Shown: positions 8,323-15,231 of the stretch, in pieces
How positions within the stretch are numbered: the first letter of the stretch is position 1
Layout: each line of letters begins with the position of its first letter
Source of the DNA: Pseudonocardia nigra
Lineage (GTDB): Bacteria; Actinomycetota; Actinomycetes; Mycobacteriales; Pseudonocardiaceae
Length of the DNA: 32,269 bases
Direction of reading: 5' to 3'
NCBI RefSeq assembly: GCF_019396355.1
Contig: NZ_JAHKRK010000067.1
Span: forward strand, 1 to 32,269
Translations under genes and position numbers: made by a program
The notes under the pieces: model-generated
What the model was told of the DNA's origin: nothing
Databases searched by the model: none
Seen by the model: only the letters and a program-made list of their open reading frames with translations

Positions 8323-8360
8323 CCCCGGAATCGGGGGGTGCGCGCCGCAGATGCGGCGCG
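8323..8360. promoter_or_regulatory. Two dyads in the oxidoreductase/luxR divergent gap (candidate operator)
   Basis: Positions 8341-8349 and 8352-8360 form a perfect 9-bp inverted repeat with a 2-nt spacer (half-site CGCGCCGCA). A second smaller dyad, CCCCG-4 nt-CGGGG, lies at 8323-8336. Both sit between the two divergent starts, where a LuxR-type dimer that controls both genes would be expected to bind. Binding is inferred from symmetry and position only; strongly GC-rich palindromes can arise by chance at this base composition. Confidence 0.5.
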
Positions 8361-8373
8361 GATGATTCCCGGC

Positions 8374-9459
8374 ATGCGCAGCATGTCGTCCGGCGAGCTC
8401 GGCGCCGGGGTCGAACGCGTGTGCCGGGAACCCGGCGGGGCGGTCGCGCTCGAGCGCGCCGTCGCCGCCCGCCTGCGCGATGCGGTGCCGTTCGGGCCGT
8501 GGTGCGCGCTCACCGTCGACCCCGCGTCCGCGCTGCCCACGGGCGGCTACCACCGCGACGGCATCTCCCCGCAGCTCATCCCACGGCTGCTCGAGATCGA
8601 GGCGCGCGCCGAGGACGCGTTCGCGCTCCCCTCCCTGGCCCGCCATCCGCGGCGCGCCGTCACGCTGGCCGACGCCACGAGCGGCCACCCCGACCGCAGC
8701 CCCCGCTACCACGACGTGCTGCGTCCCGCGGGCCTCGAGCACGAGATGCGGTTGCTGTTCCGGTCCGACGGCGGCATCTGGGGAGCGCTCGTGATGTTCC
8801 GCGGAGAGGGCGAGGCCGCGTTCTCGACCGCGGAGATGCGGCTCGTCGAGGAGGCGACCGCCGGGGTCGCCGCCGCCATCCGCCGGGAGATGACGCTCAC
8901 CGAGATCGCGCACGGCACCGACGAGGACGGGCCCGGCCTGTTCCTGCTGTCCGGCACACTGACCCCGCTGCACGTCACGCCCGCGGCGCAGCGATGGCTC
9001 ACCGAGGTCGACGACGGCGTCGACGTCGCAACCGGCCTGCCCTACTCGGTCCTGACGCTCGCCGGTCGGGCCGCCGCCGGGTCCGGCCCGCTGCACAGCC
9101 GCCTCCGCTCGCGCAGCGGCCGGTGGATGACCATGCACGCCGAGCGCATCGCGGGCGAGCCCGCACAGGTCTCGGTCATCGTCGAGCCCGCCCGGCCGAT
9201 CGAGATCGCCCGCATCATCGCCGACGCCTACCAGCTCACCGCGCGCGAGCGCGACGTCGTCCACCTGCTCGCCCGCGGCCACTCCCGCCAGGAGATCGCC
9301 CGGCTGCTCGCGCTGTCGCCGCACACCGTCGACGACCACGTCAAGCGCGTGTTCGGCAAGCTCGGCGTGCGCAGCCGGGCCGAGCTGACCTACCGGCTGT
9401 TCTTCGACCAGCACGCCCCGCGCATCGACGCCGACGTCCCCGTGGGCGGCACGGGCTGA
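8374..9459 (+). CDS. LuxR-family transcriptional regulator with GAF-like sensor region
   Basis: A protein of about 361 residues. The C-terminal helix-turn-helix (roughly residues 285-340) is a clear LuxR/GerE domain: LTARERDVVHLLARGHSRQ, EIARLLALSPHTVDDHVKRV and FGKLGVRSRAELTYRL. The N-terminal region (FGPWCALTVDPASALPTGG ... GIWGALVMFRGEGEAAFS ... MRLVEEATAGVAAAIRREM) has the alternating pattern of a GAF-like small-molecule domain. There is no phosphoacceptor receiver domain, so it is not a classical two-component regulator. The start is uncertain: ATGs at 8362, 8374 and 8383 are in frame and none has a strong ribosome-binding site. It probably controls the divergent FAD-linked oxidoreductase and itself through the palindrome at 8341-8360. 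Confidence 0.85.
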   Translation: MRSMSSGELGAGVERVCREPGGAVALERAVAARLRDAVPFGPWCALTVDPASALPTGGYHRDGISPQLIPRLLEIEARAEDAFALPSLARHPRRAVTLADATSGHPDRSPRYHDVLRPAGLEHEMRLLFRSDGGIWGALVMFRGEGEAAFSTAEMRLVEEATAGVAAAIRREMTLTEIAHGTDEDGPGLFLLSGTLTPLHVTPAAQRWLTEVDDGVDVATGLPYSVLTLAGRAAAGSGPLHSRLRSRSGRWMTMHAERIAGEPAQVSVIVEPARPIEIARIIADAYQLTARERDVVHLLARGHSRQEIARLLALSPHTVDDHVKRVFGKLGVRSRAELTYRLFFDQHAPRIDADVPVGGTG

Positions 9460-9464
9460 TTCGT

Positions 9465-9538
9465 GCGCTGAGCCCTCGCACGAACGGCACTTTCGCGCGA
9501 ACCTATCGGTCGAGAGTGCCGTTCGCGCGGCTCAGCGC
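9465..9538. terminator. Long imperfect palindrome between convergent luxR-type and fadE genes
   Basis: Positions 9465-9491 pair with 9515-9538: both arms start with GCGCTGAGCC read inward and share CGAACGGCACT. The stem extends inward through CACTTTCG/CGAGAGTG with one G-T pair, leaving a 15-nt loop at 9496-9510. It lies between two convergent stops and should act as a bidirectional terminator. Its length and the ACGGCACT core also make it a candidate dispersed intergenic palindrome. Confidence 0.75.
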
Positions 9539-9573
9539 GAGGCCGCGGGCCCAGACCGCCGGCGGCATGCGGG

Positions 9574-10731
9574 TCAGCCCTTGAGCAGCGAGCGCGCCAT
9601 CACCATCCGCTGGATCTGGTTGGTGCCCTCGTAGATCTGCGTGATCTTCGCGTCGCGCATCATGCGCTCGACCGGGAAGTCCTTGGTGTAGCCGTAGCCG
9701 CCGAGCAGCTGGACGGCGTCGGTGGTGACCGCCATCGCGACGTCGCTGGCCATGCACTTGGCGGCGCTGGAGATGAAGCCCAGGTTCGCCTCACCCCGCT
9801 CGGCGCGGGACGCGGCCACGTAGACCAGCTGCCGCGCGGCCTCCACCTTCATCGCCATGTCGGCGAGCATGAACTGCAGGCCCTGGAACTCGGCGATCTG
9901 CCTGCCGAACTGCTTGCGCTCCTTGACGTAGGAGATCGCCACATCCAGGGCACCCTGGGCGATGCCGACCGCCTGCGCGCCGATCGTCGGGCGGGTGTGG
10001 TCGAGGGTGGCCAGCGCCGTCTTGAAGCCGGTGCCCTCCGCCCCGATGATGCGGTCCGCCGGGATCGTGCAGTCGGTGAAGTAGATCTCGCGGGTGGGCG
10101 AGCCGTTGATGCCGAGCTTGCGCTCCTTCGGCCCCACCTCGAAGCCCGGGTCGTCGCGGTGCACGACGAACGCCGAGATGCCGTTGGCCTTCTTCTCCGG
10201 GTCGGTCACCGCCATCGCCGTGTACCAGGTGGACTCACCGGCGTTGGTGATCCAGCACTTGGTGCCGTTCAGCACCCACGAGTCACCCTCGCGGCGGGCG
10301 CGGGTCTTCATCGACGCGGCGTCGGAGCCCGCCTCCCGCTCGGACAGCGCGTAGGACATCATCGCCTCGCCCGCGGCCACCGACGGCAGCACCTGCTGCT
10401 TGAGCTCGTGGGACGCCGACAGCAGGATCGGCGTGAGGCCCAGCCCGTTCACCGCGGGAATCAGCGAGGACGAGGCGCAGACCCGGGCGACCTCCTCGAT
10501 CACGATGCAGCCGGCGAGCTCGTCGGCGCCCTCGCCGCCGTACTCCTCGGGGATGCCCACTGCGTGGAACCCGGCCTTGACCAGGGCGTCGCGCGCCTCG
10601 GCCGGGTACCGGCCATGCTCGTCGACCTCCGCCGCGTAGGGCGCGATCTCCTTCTCCGCGAGCGCGCGCACGGCCTCGCGCAACGCCTCGTGCTCGTCGC
10701 TGAGCCGGTAGGTCTCGAAGTCCGGATTCAT
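9574..10731 (-). CDS. fadE25: Acyl-CoA dehydrogenase (FadE25-like)
   Basis: A 385-residue soluble acyl-CoA dehydrogenase that uses FAD to form the 2,3-double bond of an acyl-CoA and passes electrons to ETF. Typical blocks are ALSEREAGSDAASMKTRA, KCWITNAGESTWYTAMAVTD, RKQFGRQIAEFQGLQFMLAD, LLGGYGYTKDFPVERMMRDA and QIYEGTNQIQRMVMARSLL. E368 in the YEGT motif is the position of the catalytic base in short- and branched-chain enzymes. Length and synteny, close to purE, match mycobacterial Rv3274c FadE25. The ATG at 10731 is chosen, with GGGCGGGA upstream. With HMG-CoA lyase and AccD5 nearby, a role in branched-chain amino acid or short-chain acyl-CoA oxidation is plausible. Divergent from a TetR regulator. 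Confidence 0.92.
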   Translation of the reverse strand: MNPDFETYRLSDEHEALREAVRALAEKEIAPYAAEVDEHGRYPAEARDALVKAGFHAVGIPEEYGGEGADELAGCIVIEEVARVCASSSLIPAVNGLGLTPILLSASHELKQQVLPSVAAGEAMMSYALSEREAGSDAASMKTRARREGDSWVLNGTKCWITNAGESTWYTAMAVTDPEKKANGISAFVVHRDDPGFEVGPKERKLGINGSPTREIYFTDCTIPADRIIGAEGTGFKTALATLDHTRPTIGAQAVGIAQGALDVAISYVKERKQFGRQIAEFQGLQFMLADMAMKVEAARQLVYVAASRAERGEANLGFISSAAKCMASDVAMAVTTDAVQLLGGYGYTKDFPVERMMRDAKITQIYEGTNQIQRMVMARSLLKG

Positions 10732-10775
10732 CGTCCCGCCCGCCGTCGGTGGTGTAGTGACCCCCCTATCGTAAC

Positions 10776-10820
10776 GGCACTCCGTGCCACCTCTCAATGT
10801 GGCTGCTACCCTCCGTGCCA
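10776..10820. promoter_or_regulatory. Repeated half-sites in the fadE/tetR divergent gap (candidate operator)
   Basis: The gap contains GGCAC-3 nt-GTGCC at 10776-10788. The 10-mer CTCCGTGCCA occurs at 10780-10789 and again at 10811-10820, with its last base being the A of the TetR start codon. GCCAC/GTGGC at 10786-10803 forms a further dyad. This arrangement suits autoregulation by the adjacent TetR protein together with control of the dehydrogenase gene. Inferred from symmetry and position. Confidence 0.5.
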
Positions 10821-11524
10821 TGACGGCGGCGGGATCCCGGGTACGTCGAGGACGCTCCGCCGCGGGCCGCGCCGAGGTGCGCCGGGCCCTCACGGTCGCC
10901 GCCGTGGAGCTGTTCACCCGCCGCGGCTACAACGAGACCACCGTGGACGACATTGCGGCTGCGGCGGGCGTCGGGCGCCGCACCTTCTTCCGCTACTTCC
11001 GCGGGAAGGAGGACGCGATCTCCCCCGACCACGAGGCCGCCCTCGCGGGGGTCACACAGGTGTTCGCGACCGCGCACCCGTCCGAGCCCACCCCGTCGGT
11101 GGTGCTCCGGGCGGGCGAGACCGTGCTCGACATGTACGTCGAGGACGCGGACGTGGCGCTCAAGCGGTTCCGGCTGGTCCGTGCGGTGCCGCCGCTGCGC
11201 GACCGCGAGTCGGCGAGCGCGGAGCACTACCGCAGGCTGTTCACCCGCGAGCTGCGGGAGCGGTTCGCCGACACCGACGACGCGGAGCTGCGCGCCACCG
11301 TGGCAGCGGCCGCGGTCGTCGCGGCACACAACCTGGCGTTGAAGGCGTGGCTGGCGGCCGGGGCGCGGGCCGACGGCGTGGCGGCCTGCCGGGAGCGTTT
11401 CCGGCGCGTGGCGGAGATGCTCCCGGGCGAACCCGGCCCCGAGACAGGGCTGCACGCAGTGGCCCGCAGGCTGGAGGACGCGGTCGGGAGGCTGGAGGGG
11501 CGCAACGACGCGGAGCCGGCCTGA
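10820..11524 (+). CDS. TetR-family transcriptional regulator
   Basis: A 234-residue TetR/AcrR-type repressor. Residues roughly 20-70 carry the helix-turn-helix: EVRRALTVAAVELFTRRGY, NETTVDDIAAAAGVGRRTFF and RYFRGKEDAI. The remainder is an all-helical ligand-binding and dimerisation domain (VVLRAGETVLDMYVEDADVA ... AVVAAHNLALKAWLAAGA). It most likely senses an acyl-CoA or related metabolite and represses the divergent acyl-CoA dehydrogenase gene. The ATG at 10820 is preferred; an upstream in-frame GTG at 10784 would place the start inside the candidate operator and add a non-conserved leader. Strong hairpins follow the stop. Confidence 0.88.
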   Translation: MTAAGSRVRRGRSAAGRAEVRRALTVAAVELFTRRGYNETTVDDIAAAAGVGRRTFFRYFRGKEDAISPDHEAALAGVTQVFATAHPSEPTPSVVLRAGETVLDMYVEDADVALKRFRLVRAVPPLRDRESASAEHYRRLFTRELRERFADTDDAELRATVAAAAVVAAHNLALKAWLAAGARADGVAACRERFRRVAEMLPGEPGPETGLHAVARRLEDAVGRLEGRNDAEPA

Positions 11525-11596
11525 CGCTCCCGAGCGGCGCCCCCGCCCGCAACTGCGGGAGCGCCACCGGGTCCGGGCCGGTGACCGGCCCGGGAC
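11525..11596 (+). terminator. Tandem hairpins after the tetR gene
   Basis: Two inverted repeats follow the TetR stop at once. CGCTCCCG (11525-11532) pairs with CGGGAGCG (11556-11563). A second, tighter stem pairs GGGCCGGT (11575-11582) with ACCGGCCC (11584-11591), extended by GTCC/GGAC outside. There is no U-tract. They should end transcription of the regulator gene. Confidence 0.65.
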
Positions 11597-11841
11597 ATGC
11601 GTGATCCCCGGGCCGCAGCGGGTGCTGCGCAAGCCGAGCTGGACGGGCTCGGGCCCGGGGACCACGGGTGACTGCCTGGAACTCGCCGGCACCACACCGG
11701 CTTCCACTGGCCGTCGGAGAACGTGTCCTGTGGTGCTAGCGGACAGCCACCTCACGAGTCCTGTAGCTATTCAACGCTGGACCACCTCCTCTCCTGTGTA
11801 CGGACACACTACGACCGGGACGCGGCGGCGCGCCACGAGAA
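11597..11841. other. Lower-GC gap without a clear gene; hairpin and strong Shine-Dalgarno
   Basis: This stretch has no convincing gene and is noticeably less GC-rich than its surroundings, especially 11660-11830. It holds a hairpin at 11677-11706 (TGGAA and GCCGG pairing with CCGGC and TTCCA across a 7-nt loop and a 3-nt bulge). On the minus strand the purine-rich run complementary to 11780-11792 is a near-perfect ribosome-binding site, 7 nt before a TTG at 11774. That TTG opens a 12-residue frame ending at 11736. On the plus strand the same bases resemble the 3' end of 16S rRNA. It may hold a small RNA, a micro-gene or the remnant of a transposon end; I cannot decide. Confidence 0.4.
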
Positions 11842-12762
11842 TTACGGCTGCGCCGCAGCGGTCTGCGTCACCCACGAGAACGGGGCGCCGGGCACGTGCG
11901 CGGCGAGCGCCGCCCGCAGGGCGCGCACCGAGTCGCCGCCCACGGCCGTCGCCCCGGCGAGCACGCACACGACCCGCACCATCCGGGTCCACGACAGGTC
12001 GGCGGGCACGGCGTGCACAGCGGCGCCGGAGCGAGCGGCCCGGTCGGCGAGCAGTGCGGCGTCGGCGCCTGCGGCGTCGGCCAGCAGGGCGGGCGGCTCG
12101 GACAGGGCCTCGGTCCGGTCGAGGAACGCGGCGAGCCCCCCGGGGTCACCGCCCGGGCCGAGGTCGAGCTCGGCGAGCCTCGTCCCGATGCCCGGGCGCT
12201 TCGGGACGGGCACCACGGCCTCCGGCCCGCCTGCCGGTTCGCTCCACAGCAGCGCGAGCACGCGCACCGGCGGTGCGAGGTGGAGCCCGACGACGGCGCC
12301 GACCGCGCCGTCGAGGACCGGTTCGGTGTCGAGGCGCACCCGCCCACCGGCGTCGGGGAGCACCCCCCAGCTCCGCCAGACGTTCGCGACGGCGACGTTG
12401 CTGATGCCGAGCTCGGCGCCGAGGAGTCGGGTGGTCCAGCGCGGGGCGCCCAGCCGCGGTGGGGGTGGCGCGAGCGTGCGGCCGATCACCGCGGCGGCGT
12501 CGACGGTGCTCGGCCGCCCGGACCGGGGCGCGTCCCGCAGTCCCGCGATGCCCTCGGCGCGGTAGCGCTCGCGCCAGGTGATCACGGTCTGCTTCGAGCA
12601 GCCGAGCTCGTCGGCGATCGACGCCGTGCCCCGGCCCGCCGCGGCGAGCAGCACGATTCGCGCCCTGCGCACGGCTGCCGCCCCGGCGAGGTTGCTCTCG
12701 ACCCACTCACGGAGGATCTCCGCGTCTCGTGCGTCCACCGGCAGTGGTGGAGGAATCCGCAT
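11842..12762 (-). CDS. IS630-transposase-derived DNA-binding protein, catalytically dead
   Basis: An intact 306-residue protein. Residues 10-90 contain the tandem helix-turn-helix of IS630-family transposases (RRARIVLLAAAGRGTASIA, DELGCSKQTVITWRERYRAE, GIAGLRDAPRSGRPST). The following WTTRLLGAELGISNVAVANV and WRSWG match the second HTH. The rest still follows the DDE domain colinearly (VVGLHLAPPVRVLALLWSE ... ALRAALAAHVPGAPFSWVTQ), but the first catalytic Asp aligns with S174 and the final Glu with R263. The usual Asn-Tyr/His block for the second Asp is not recognisable. No terminal inverted repeats are visible. I infer a domesticated transposase retained as a DNA-binding protein, not an active element. 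It lies 107 nt downstream of purE in the same direction. Confidence 0.72.
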   Translation of the reverse strand: MRIPPPLPVDARDAEILREWVESNLAGAAAVRRARIVLLAAAGRGTASIADELGCSKQTVITWRERYRAEGIAGLRDAPRSGRPSTVDAAAVIGRTLAPPPPRLGAPRWTTRLLGAELGISNVAVANVWRSWGVLPDAGGRVRLDTEPVLDGAVGAVVGLHLAPPVRVLALLWSEPAGGPEAVVPVPKRPGIGTRLAELDLGPGGDPGGLAAFLDRTEALSEPPALLADAAGADAALLADRAARSGAAVHAVPADLSWTRMVRVVCVLAGATAVGGDSVRALRAALAAHVPGAPFSWVTQTAAAQP

Positions 12763-12846
12763 GCCCTACCGCTCCGCCGCCCCGACCCGGAGCCGCGTCC
12801 GGGTGCTTGTCGCGGTGGCATTCGGTGACGAAGCGCCCTGCGGTTC

Positions 12847-12862
12847 TCACCCATTCGGGTGA
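12847..12862. terminator. Perfect 16-bp dyad after purE
   Basis: TCACCC (12847-12852) and GGGTGA (12857-12862) form a perfect 6-bp inverted repeat with a 4-nt loop, 7 nt beyond the purE stop on the minus strand. It may be a weak terminator of purKE. Because it also lies about 85-100 nt upstream of the transposase-derived gene, it could equally be a regulatory site for that gene. Confidence 0.45.
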
Positions 12863-12869
12863 TACACCG

Positions 12870-13373
12870 TCACATCTCGGCAGCAGCCGCCCGCAGGGCC
12901 TCGTCCTTGGCGAGGACGGACTCCTCCAGCTCGGCCTGGAACTGCCCCATCCGCTGGAGCAGGGCCGGGTCGCCCGCGGCGAGGATCCGCACGGCCAACA
13001 GCCCCGCGTTGCGGGCCCCACCGACCGCCACGGTCGCCACCGGCACGCCCGCGGGCATCTGCACGATCGACAGCAGCGAGTCCAACCCGTCGAGCCTGGC
13101 CAGCGGCACCGGGACGCCGATCACCGGCAGCGGTGTGGCCGCGGCGACCATCCCGGGCAGGTGGGCCGCCCCGCCGGCACCGGCGATCACGACCCGGAGC
13201 CCGCGCCCGGCCGCGTCCTTCGCGTAGTCGAGCATCCGCTGAGGGGTGCGGTGGGCGGAGTACACGCCCACCTCGTACGGGACGTCGAACTCGGCGAGCG
13301 CCTCCGCGGCGGCCCGCATCACCGGCCAGTCCGAGTCACTCCCCATGATCACGCCGACCTGCGGTTCAGACAT
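12870..13373 (-). CDS. purE: N5-carboxyaminoimidazole ribonucleotide mutase
   Basis: A 167-residue class I PurE that converts N5-CAIR to CAIR in de novo purine synthesis. The characteristic blocks are all present: GVIMGSDSDWPVM with the catalytic Ser-Asp region, YSAHRTPQRM with the catalytic His, and IAGAGGAAHLPGM followed by PLPVIGVPVP. PurE proteins form octamers in the cytoplasm. The ATG at 13373 is preceded by GGAGG at 6 nt spacing and overlaps the purK stop by 8 nt, so the two are probably translationally coupled. Matches Rv3275c by position. Confidence 0.96.
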   Translation of the reverse strand: MSEPQVGVIMGSDSDWPVMRAAAEALAEFDVPYEVGVYSAHRTPQRMLDYAKDAAGRGLRVVIAGAGGAAHLPGMVAAATPLPVIGVPVPLARLDGLDSLLSIVQMPAGVPVATVAVGGARNAGLLAVRILAAGDPALLQRMGQFQAELEESVLAKDEALRAAAAEM

Positions 13374-14586
13374 GCTGGGCCTCCTTCTCCACGTCACCGG
13401 TGTGCGGCGACCAGCCGTCCGGCCACTGCGCCGTGGAGAGCCAGGCCGCGGCGAGCGCGGCGCGGGTGCGCACGGTCGCCATGTCCTCGCCGAGCGCCGT
13501 GACGTGCCCGACCTTCCGGGCCGGGCGCTCGGACTTGCCGTACAGGTGCACCTTGACGTCCGGGAACCGCGCGAACAGGTGGTGCAGCCGCTCGTCCACG
13601 CTCATCGCCGGCGTCTCGGCGGCGCCCAGCACGTTGGCCATCACGACGGCGGGCGCGGTGGGCGCGGTGGCCCCGAGCGGGTAGTCGAGCACAGCCCGGA
13701 GGTGCTGCTCGAACTGCGACGTGCGAGACCCCTCGATGGTCCAGTGCCCGGAGTTGTGCGGGCGCATCGCGAGCTCGTTGACGACGAGGTCACCCCCGGT
13801 GGTCTCGAACAGCTCGACGGCCAGCAGCCCGGTGACCTCCAGCTCGGCGGCGACGTGCAGGGCGAGGCGCTGCGCCGCGGCGGCCACGTCCGGGTCGAGG
13901 CCCGGGGCGGGCGCGAGCACCTGCACGCACTGGCCGTCCTCCTGGACGGTCTCCACCACCGGCCACGCCGCGGCCTGCCCGAACGGTGAGCGCGCCACCA
14001 GCGCGGCGAGCTCCCGCCGCATCGCCACCGCGGCCTCCACCATCAGCGGGGTGCCCGCGGCAAGCAGCTCGGCGACCAGTTCGGGCGACGGTGCGTCGAG
14101 CATCCACACGCCGCGCCCGTCGTAGCCGCCGCACACCGCCTTGAGCACCACCGGCCACCCGTGCTCGGCGCCGAACCGCTCGACATCGGCAGGGCCGGTC
14201 ACCTCGGCGAACGCCGGCATCGCCGCGCCGAGCCCGGCGAGCCTGCGCCGCATGACGAGCTTGTCCTGCGCGTGCAGCAGCGCGTCCGGCCCGGGGTGGA
14301 CGGCGACGCCCTCGGCGACCAGCGCACGCAGGTTCTCCTGCGGGACCTGCTCGTGGTCGAACGTGACGGCGGAGCACCCGCGCGCGAAGTCGCGCAGCGC
14401 GGGCAGGTCGGTCGGGGTGCCCGGCCGGACGTCGGCACAGACCTGGGCGGCCGGGTCGCCGGGGTGCGCGGCGAGCACGCGCAGTGACTGGCCGAGCGCG
14501 ATGGCGGCCTGCTGCGTCATGCGGGCCAGTTGCCCGCCACCCACCATGCCGACCACGGGGAAAGGCTTGACCTCGGACGCGTCCAC
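13366..14586 (-). CDS. purK: N5-carboxyaminoimidazole ribonucleotide synthetase
   Basis: A 406-residue ATP-grasp enzyme that carboxylates AIR to N5-CAIR with ATP and bicarbonate, feeding PurE. It begins with VVGMVGGGQLARMTQQAA, has FDHEQVPQ in the N-terminal domain, the ATP-grasp strands WPVVLKAVCGGYDGRGVWML, and the metal/ATP block AVELFETTGGDLVVNELAMR followed by PHNSGHWTIEGSRTSQFEQH. Length agrees with the family. The GTG at 14586 is used because it gives the conserved N-terminus with only a short leader. It diverges from the GtrA gene across 57 bp. The order purK-purE in one operon is the mycobacterial arrangement (Rv3276c-Rv3275c). Confidence 0.95.
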   Translation of the reverse strand: MDASEVKPFPVVGMVGGGQLARMTQQAAIALGQSLRVLAAHPGDPAAQVCADVRPGTPTDLPALRDFARGCSAVTFDHEQVPQENLRALVAEGVAVHPGPDALLHAQDKLVMRRRLAGLGAAMPAFAEVTGPADVERFGAEHGWPVVLKAVCGGYDGRGVWMLDAPSPELVAELLAAGTPLMVEAAVAMRRELAALVARSPFGQAAAWPVVETVQEDGQCVQVLAPAPGLDPDVAAAAQRLALHVAAELEVTGLLAVELFETTGGDLVVNELAMRPHNSGHWTIEGSRTSQFEQHLRAVLDYPLGATAPTAPAVVMANVLGAAETPAMSVDERLHHLFARFPDVKVHLYGKSERPARKVGHVTALGEDMATVRTRAALAAAWLSTAQWPDGWSPHTGDVEKEAQHV

Positions 14587-14643
14587 GGGGGTGGAAGCGT
14601 ACCGGCGCGGCCGACGGCACCTGCGTCTGGCACGATCGAGCAG

Positions 14644-15153
14644 GTGTCTGTGGTCGAGTCGACGCTGGCGGTCATCCCCCAGCCCTACCGCGACGTGGCG
14701 ATCAAGCACCGGGAACTGGTCAAGTTCGCCCTCGTGGGCGGCAGCACCTGGGTGATCGACACCGCGGTGTTCCTGCTGCTCAAGACCACCGTCCTGGCAC
14801 CCAAGCCACTCACCGCGAAGATCATTGCCGTGCTCGTGGCGACGATCGTGTCCTACGTGCTCAACCGCGAGTGGTCGTTCCGGACCCGGGGCGGCCGGGA
14901 ACGGCACCACGAGGCCGCGCTGTTCTTCCTCATCAGCGGGATCGGTGTGGCGGTCTACACAGCGCCACTGGCCATCTCCCGCTACGTGCTCGACCTCAAG
15001 GTCCCCGGCGTGAGCCTGGTCACGCAAGAGATCGCCGACTTCGTCAGCGGCCAGATCATCGGCGTACTGGCCGGCATGGCGTTCCGCTGGTGGGCGTTCC
15101 GCCGCTTCGTCTTCCCGGACGCCGACGTGCGCCGCAAGGTCCCCGCCGGCTGA
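14644..15153 (+). CDS. GtrA family membrane protein
   Basis: A 169-residue integral membrane protein with four predicted helices, near residues 24-42 (FALVGGSTWVIDTAVFLLL), 50-72, 90-112 and 128-150. GtrA hallmarks are the first-helix FALVGGSTWVIDT, the NREWSFR motif after helix 2, and the final FRWWAFRRFVF. GtrA-like proteins are thought to move polyprenyl-linked sugars or to assist lipid-linked glycosylation. Rv3277 occupies the same place next to purK in mycobacteria. The GTG at 14644 is used; a GTG at 14650 is also possible, and neither has a strong ribosome-binding site. Confidence 0.88.
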   Translation: MSVVESTLAVIPQPYRDVAIKHRELVKFALVGGSTWVIDTAVFLLLKTTVLAPKPLTAKIIAVLVATIVSYVLNREWSFRTRGGRERHHEAALFFLISGIGVAVYTAPLAISRYVLDLKVPGVSLVTQEIADFVSGQIIGVLAGMAFRWWAFRRFVFPDADVRRKVPAG

Positions 15154-15231
15154 CCGTCGCGTCCCGATTCCGCTGAGGGCTCCTGCCGCGGGCCCCGAGC
15201 TGTTCGCCCAGAGCTGTTCACGGCGGGTTCG

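Noticed and set aside
6891..9584. Plus-strand open frame of 897 codons across the oxidoreductase and LuxR genes
   Set aside because: It spans two convincing genes in other frames and the gap between them, and its product has the composition of a shadow frame.
11597..11841. Cobalamin-riboswitch-like phrase (GGAAGCCGGTG on the minus strand)
   Set aside because: The flanking consensus (AATCCGGC, GCCACTG B12-box context) and a matching downstream target gene are absent. The phrase is explained by the simple hairpin at 11677-11706.
15197..15219. Direct repeat GAGCTGTTC twice, 14 bp apart, between GtrA and the kinase gene
   Set aside because: Short and isolated, with no symmetry and no further copies nearby; it lies downstream of both convergent genes, so a regulatory role is unlikely.
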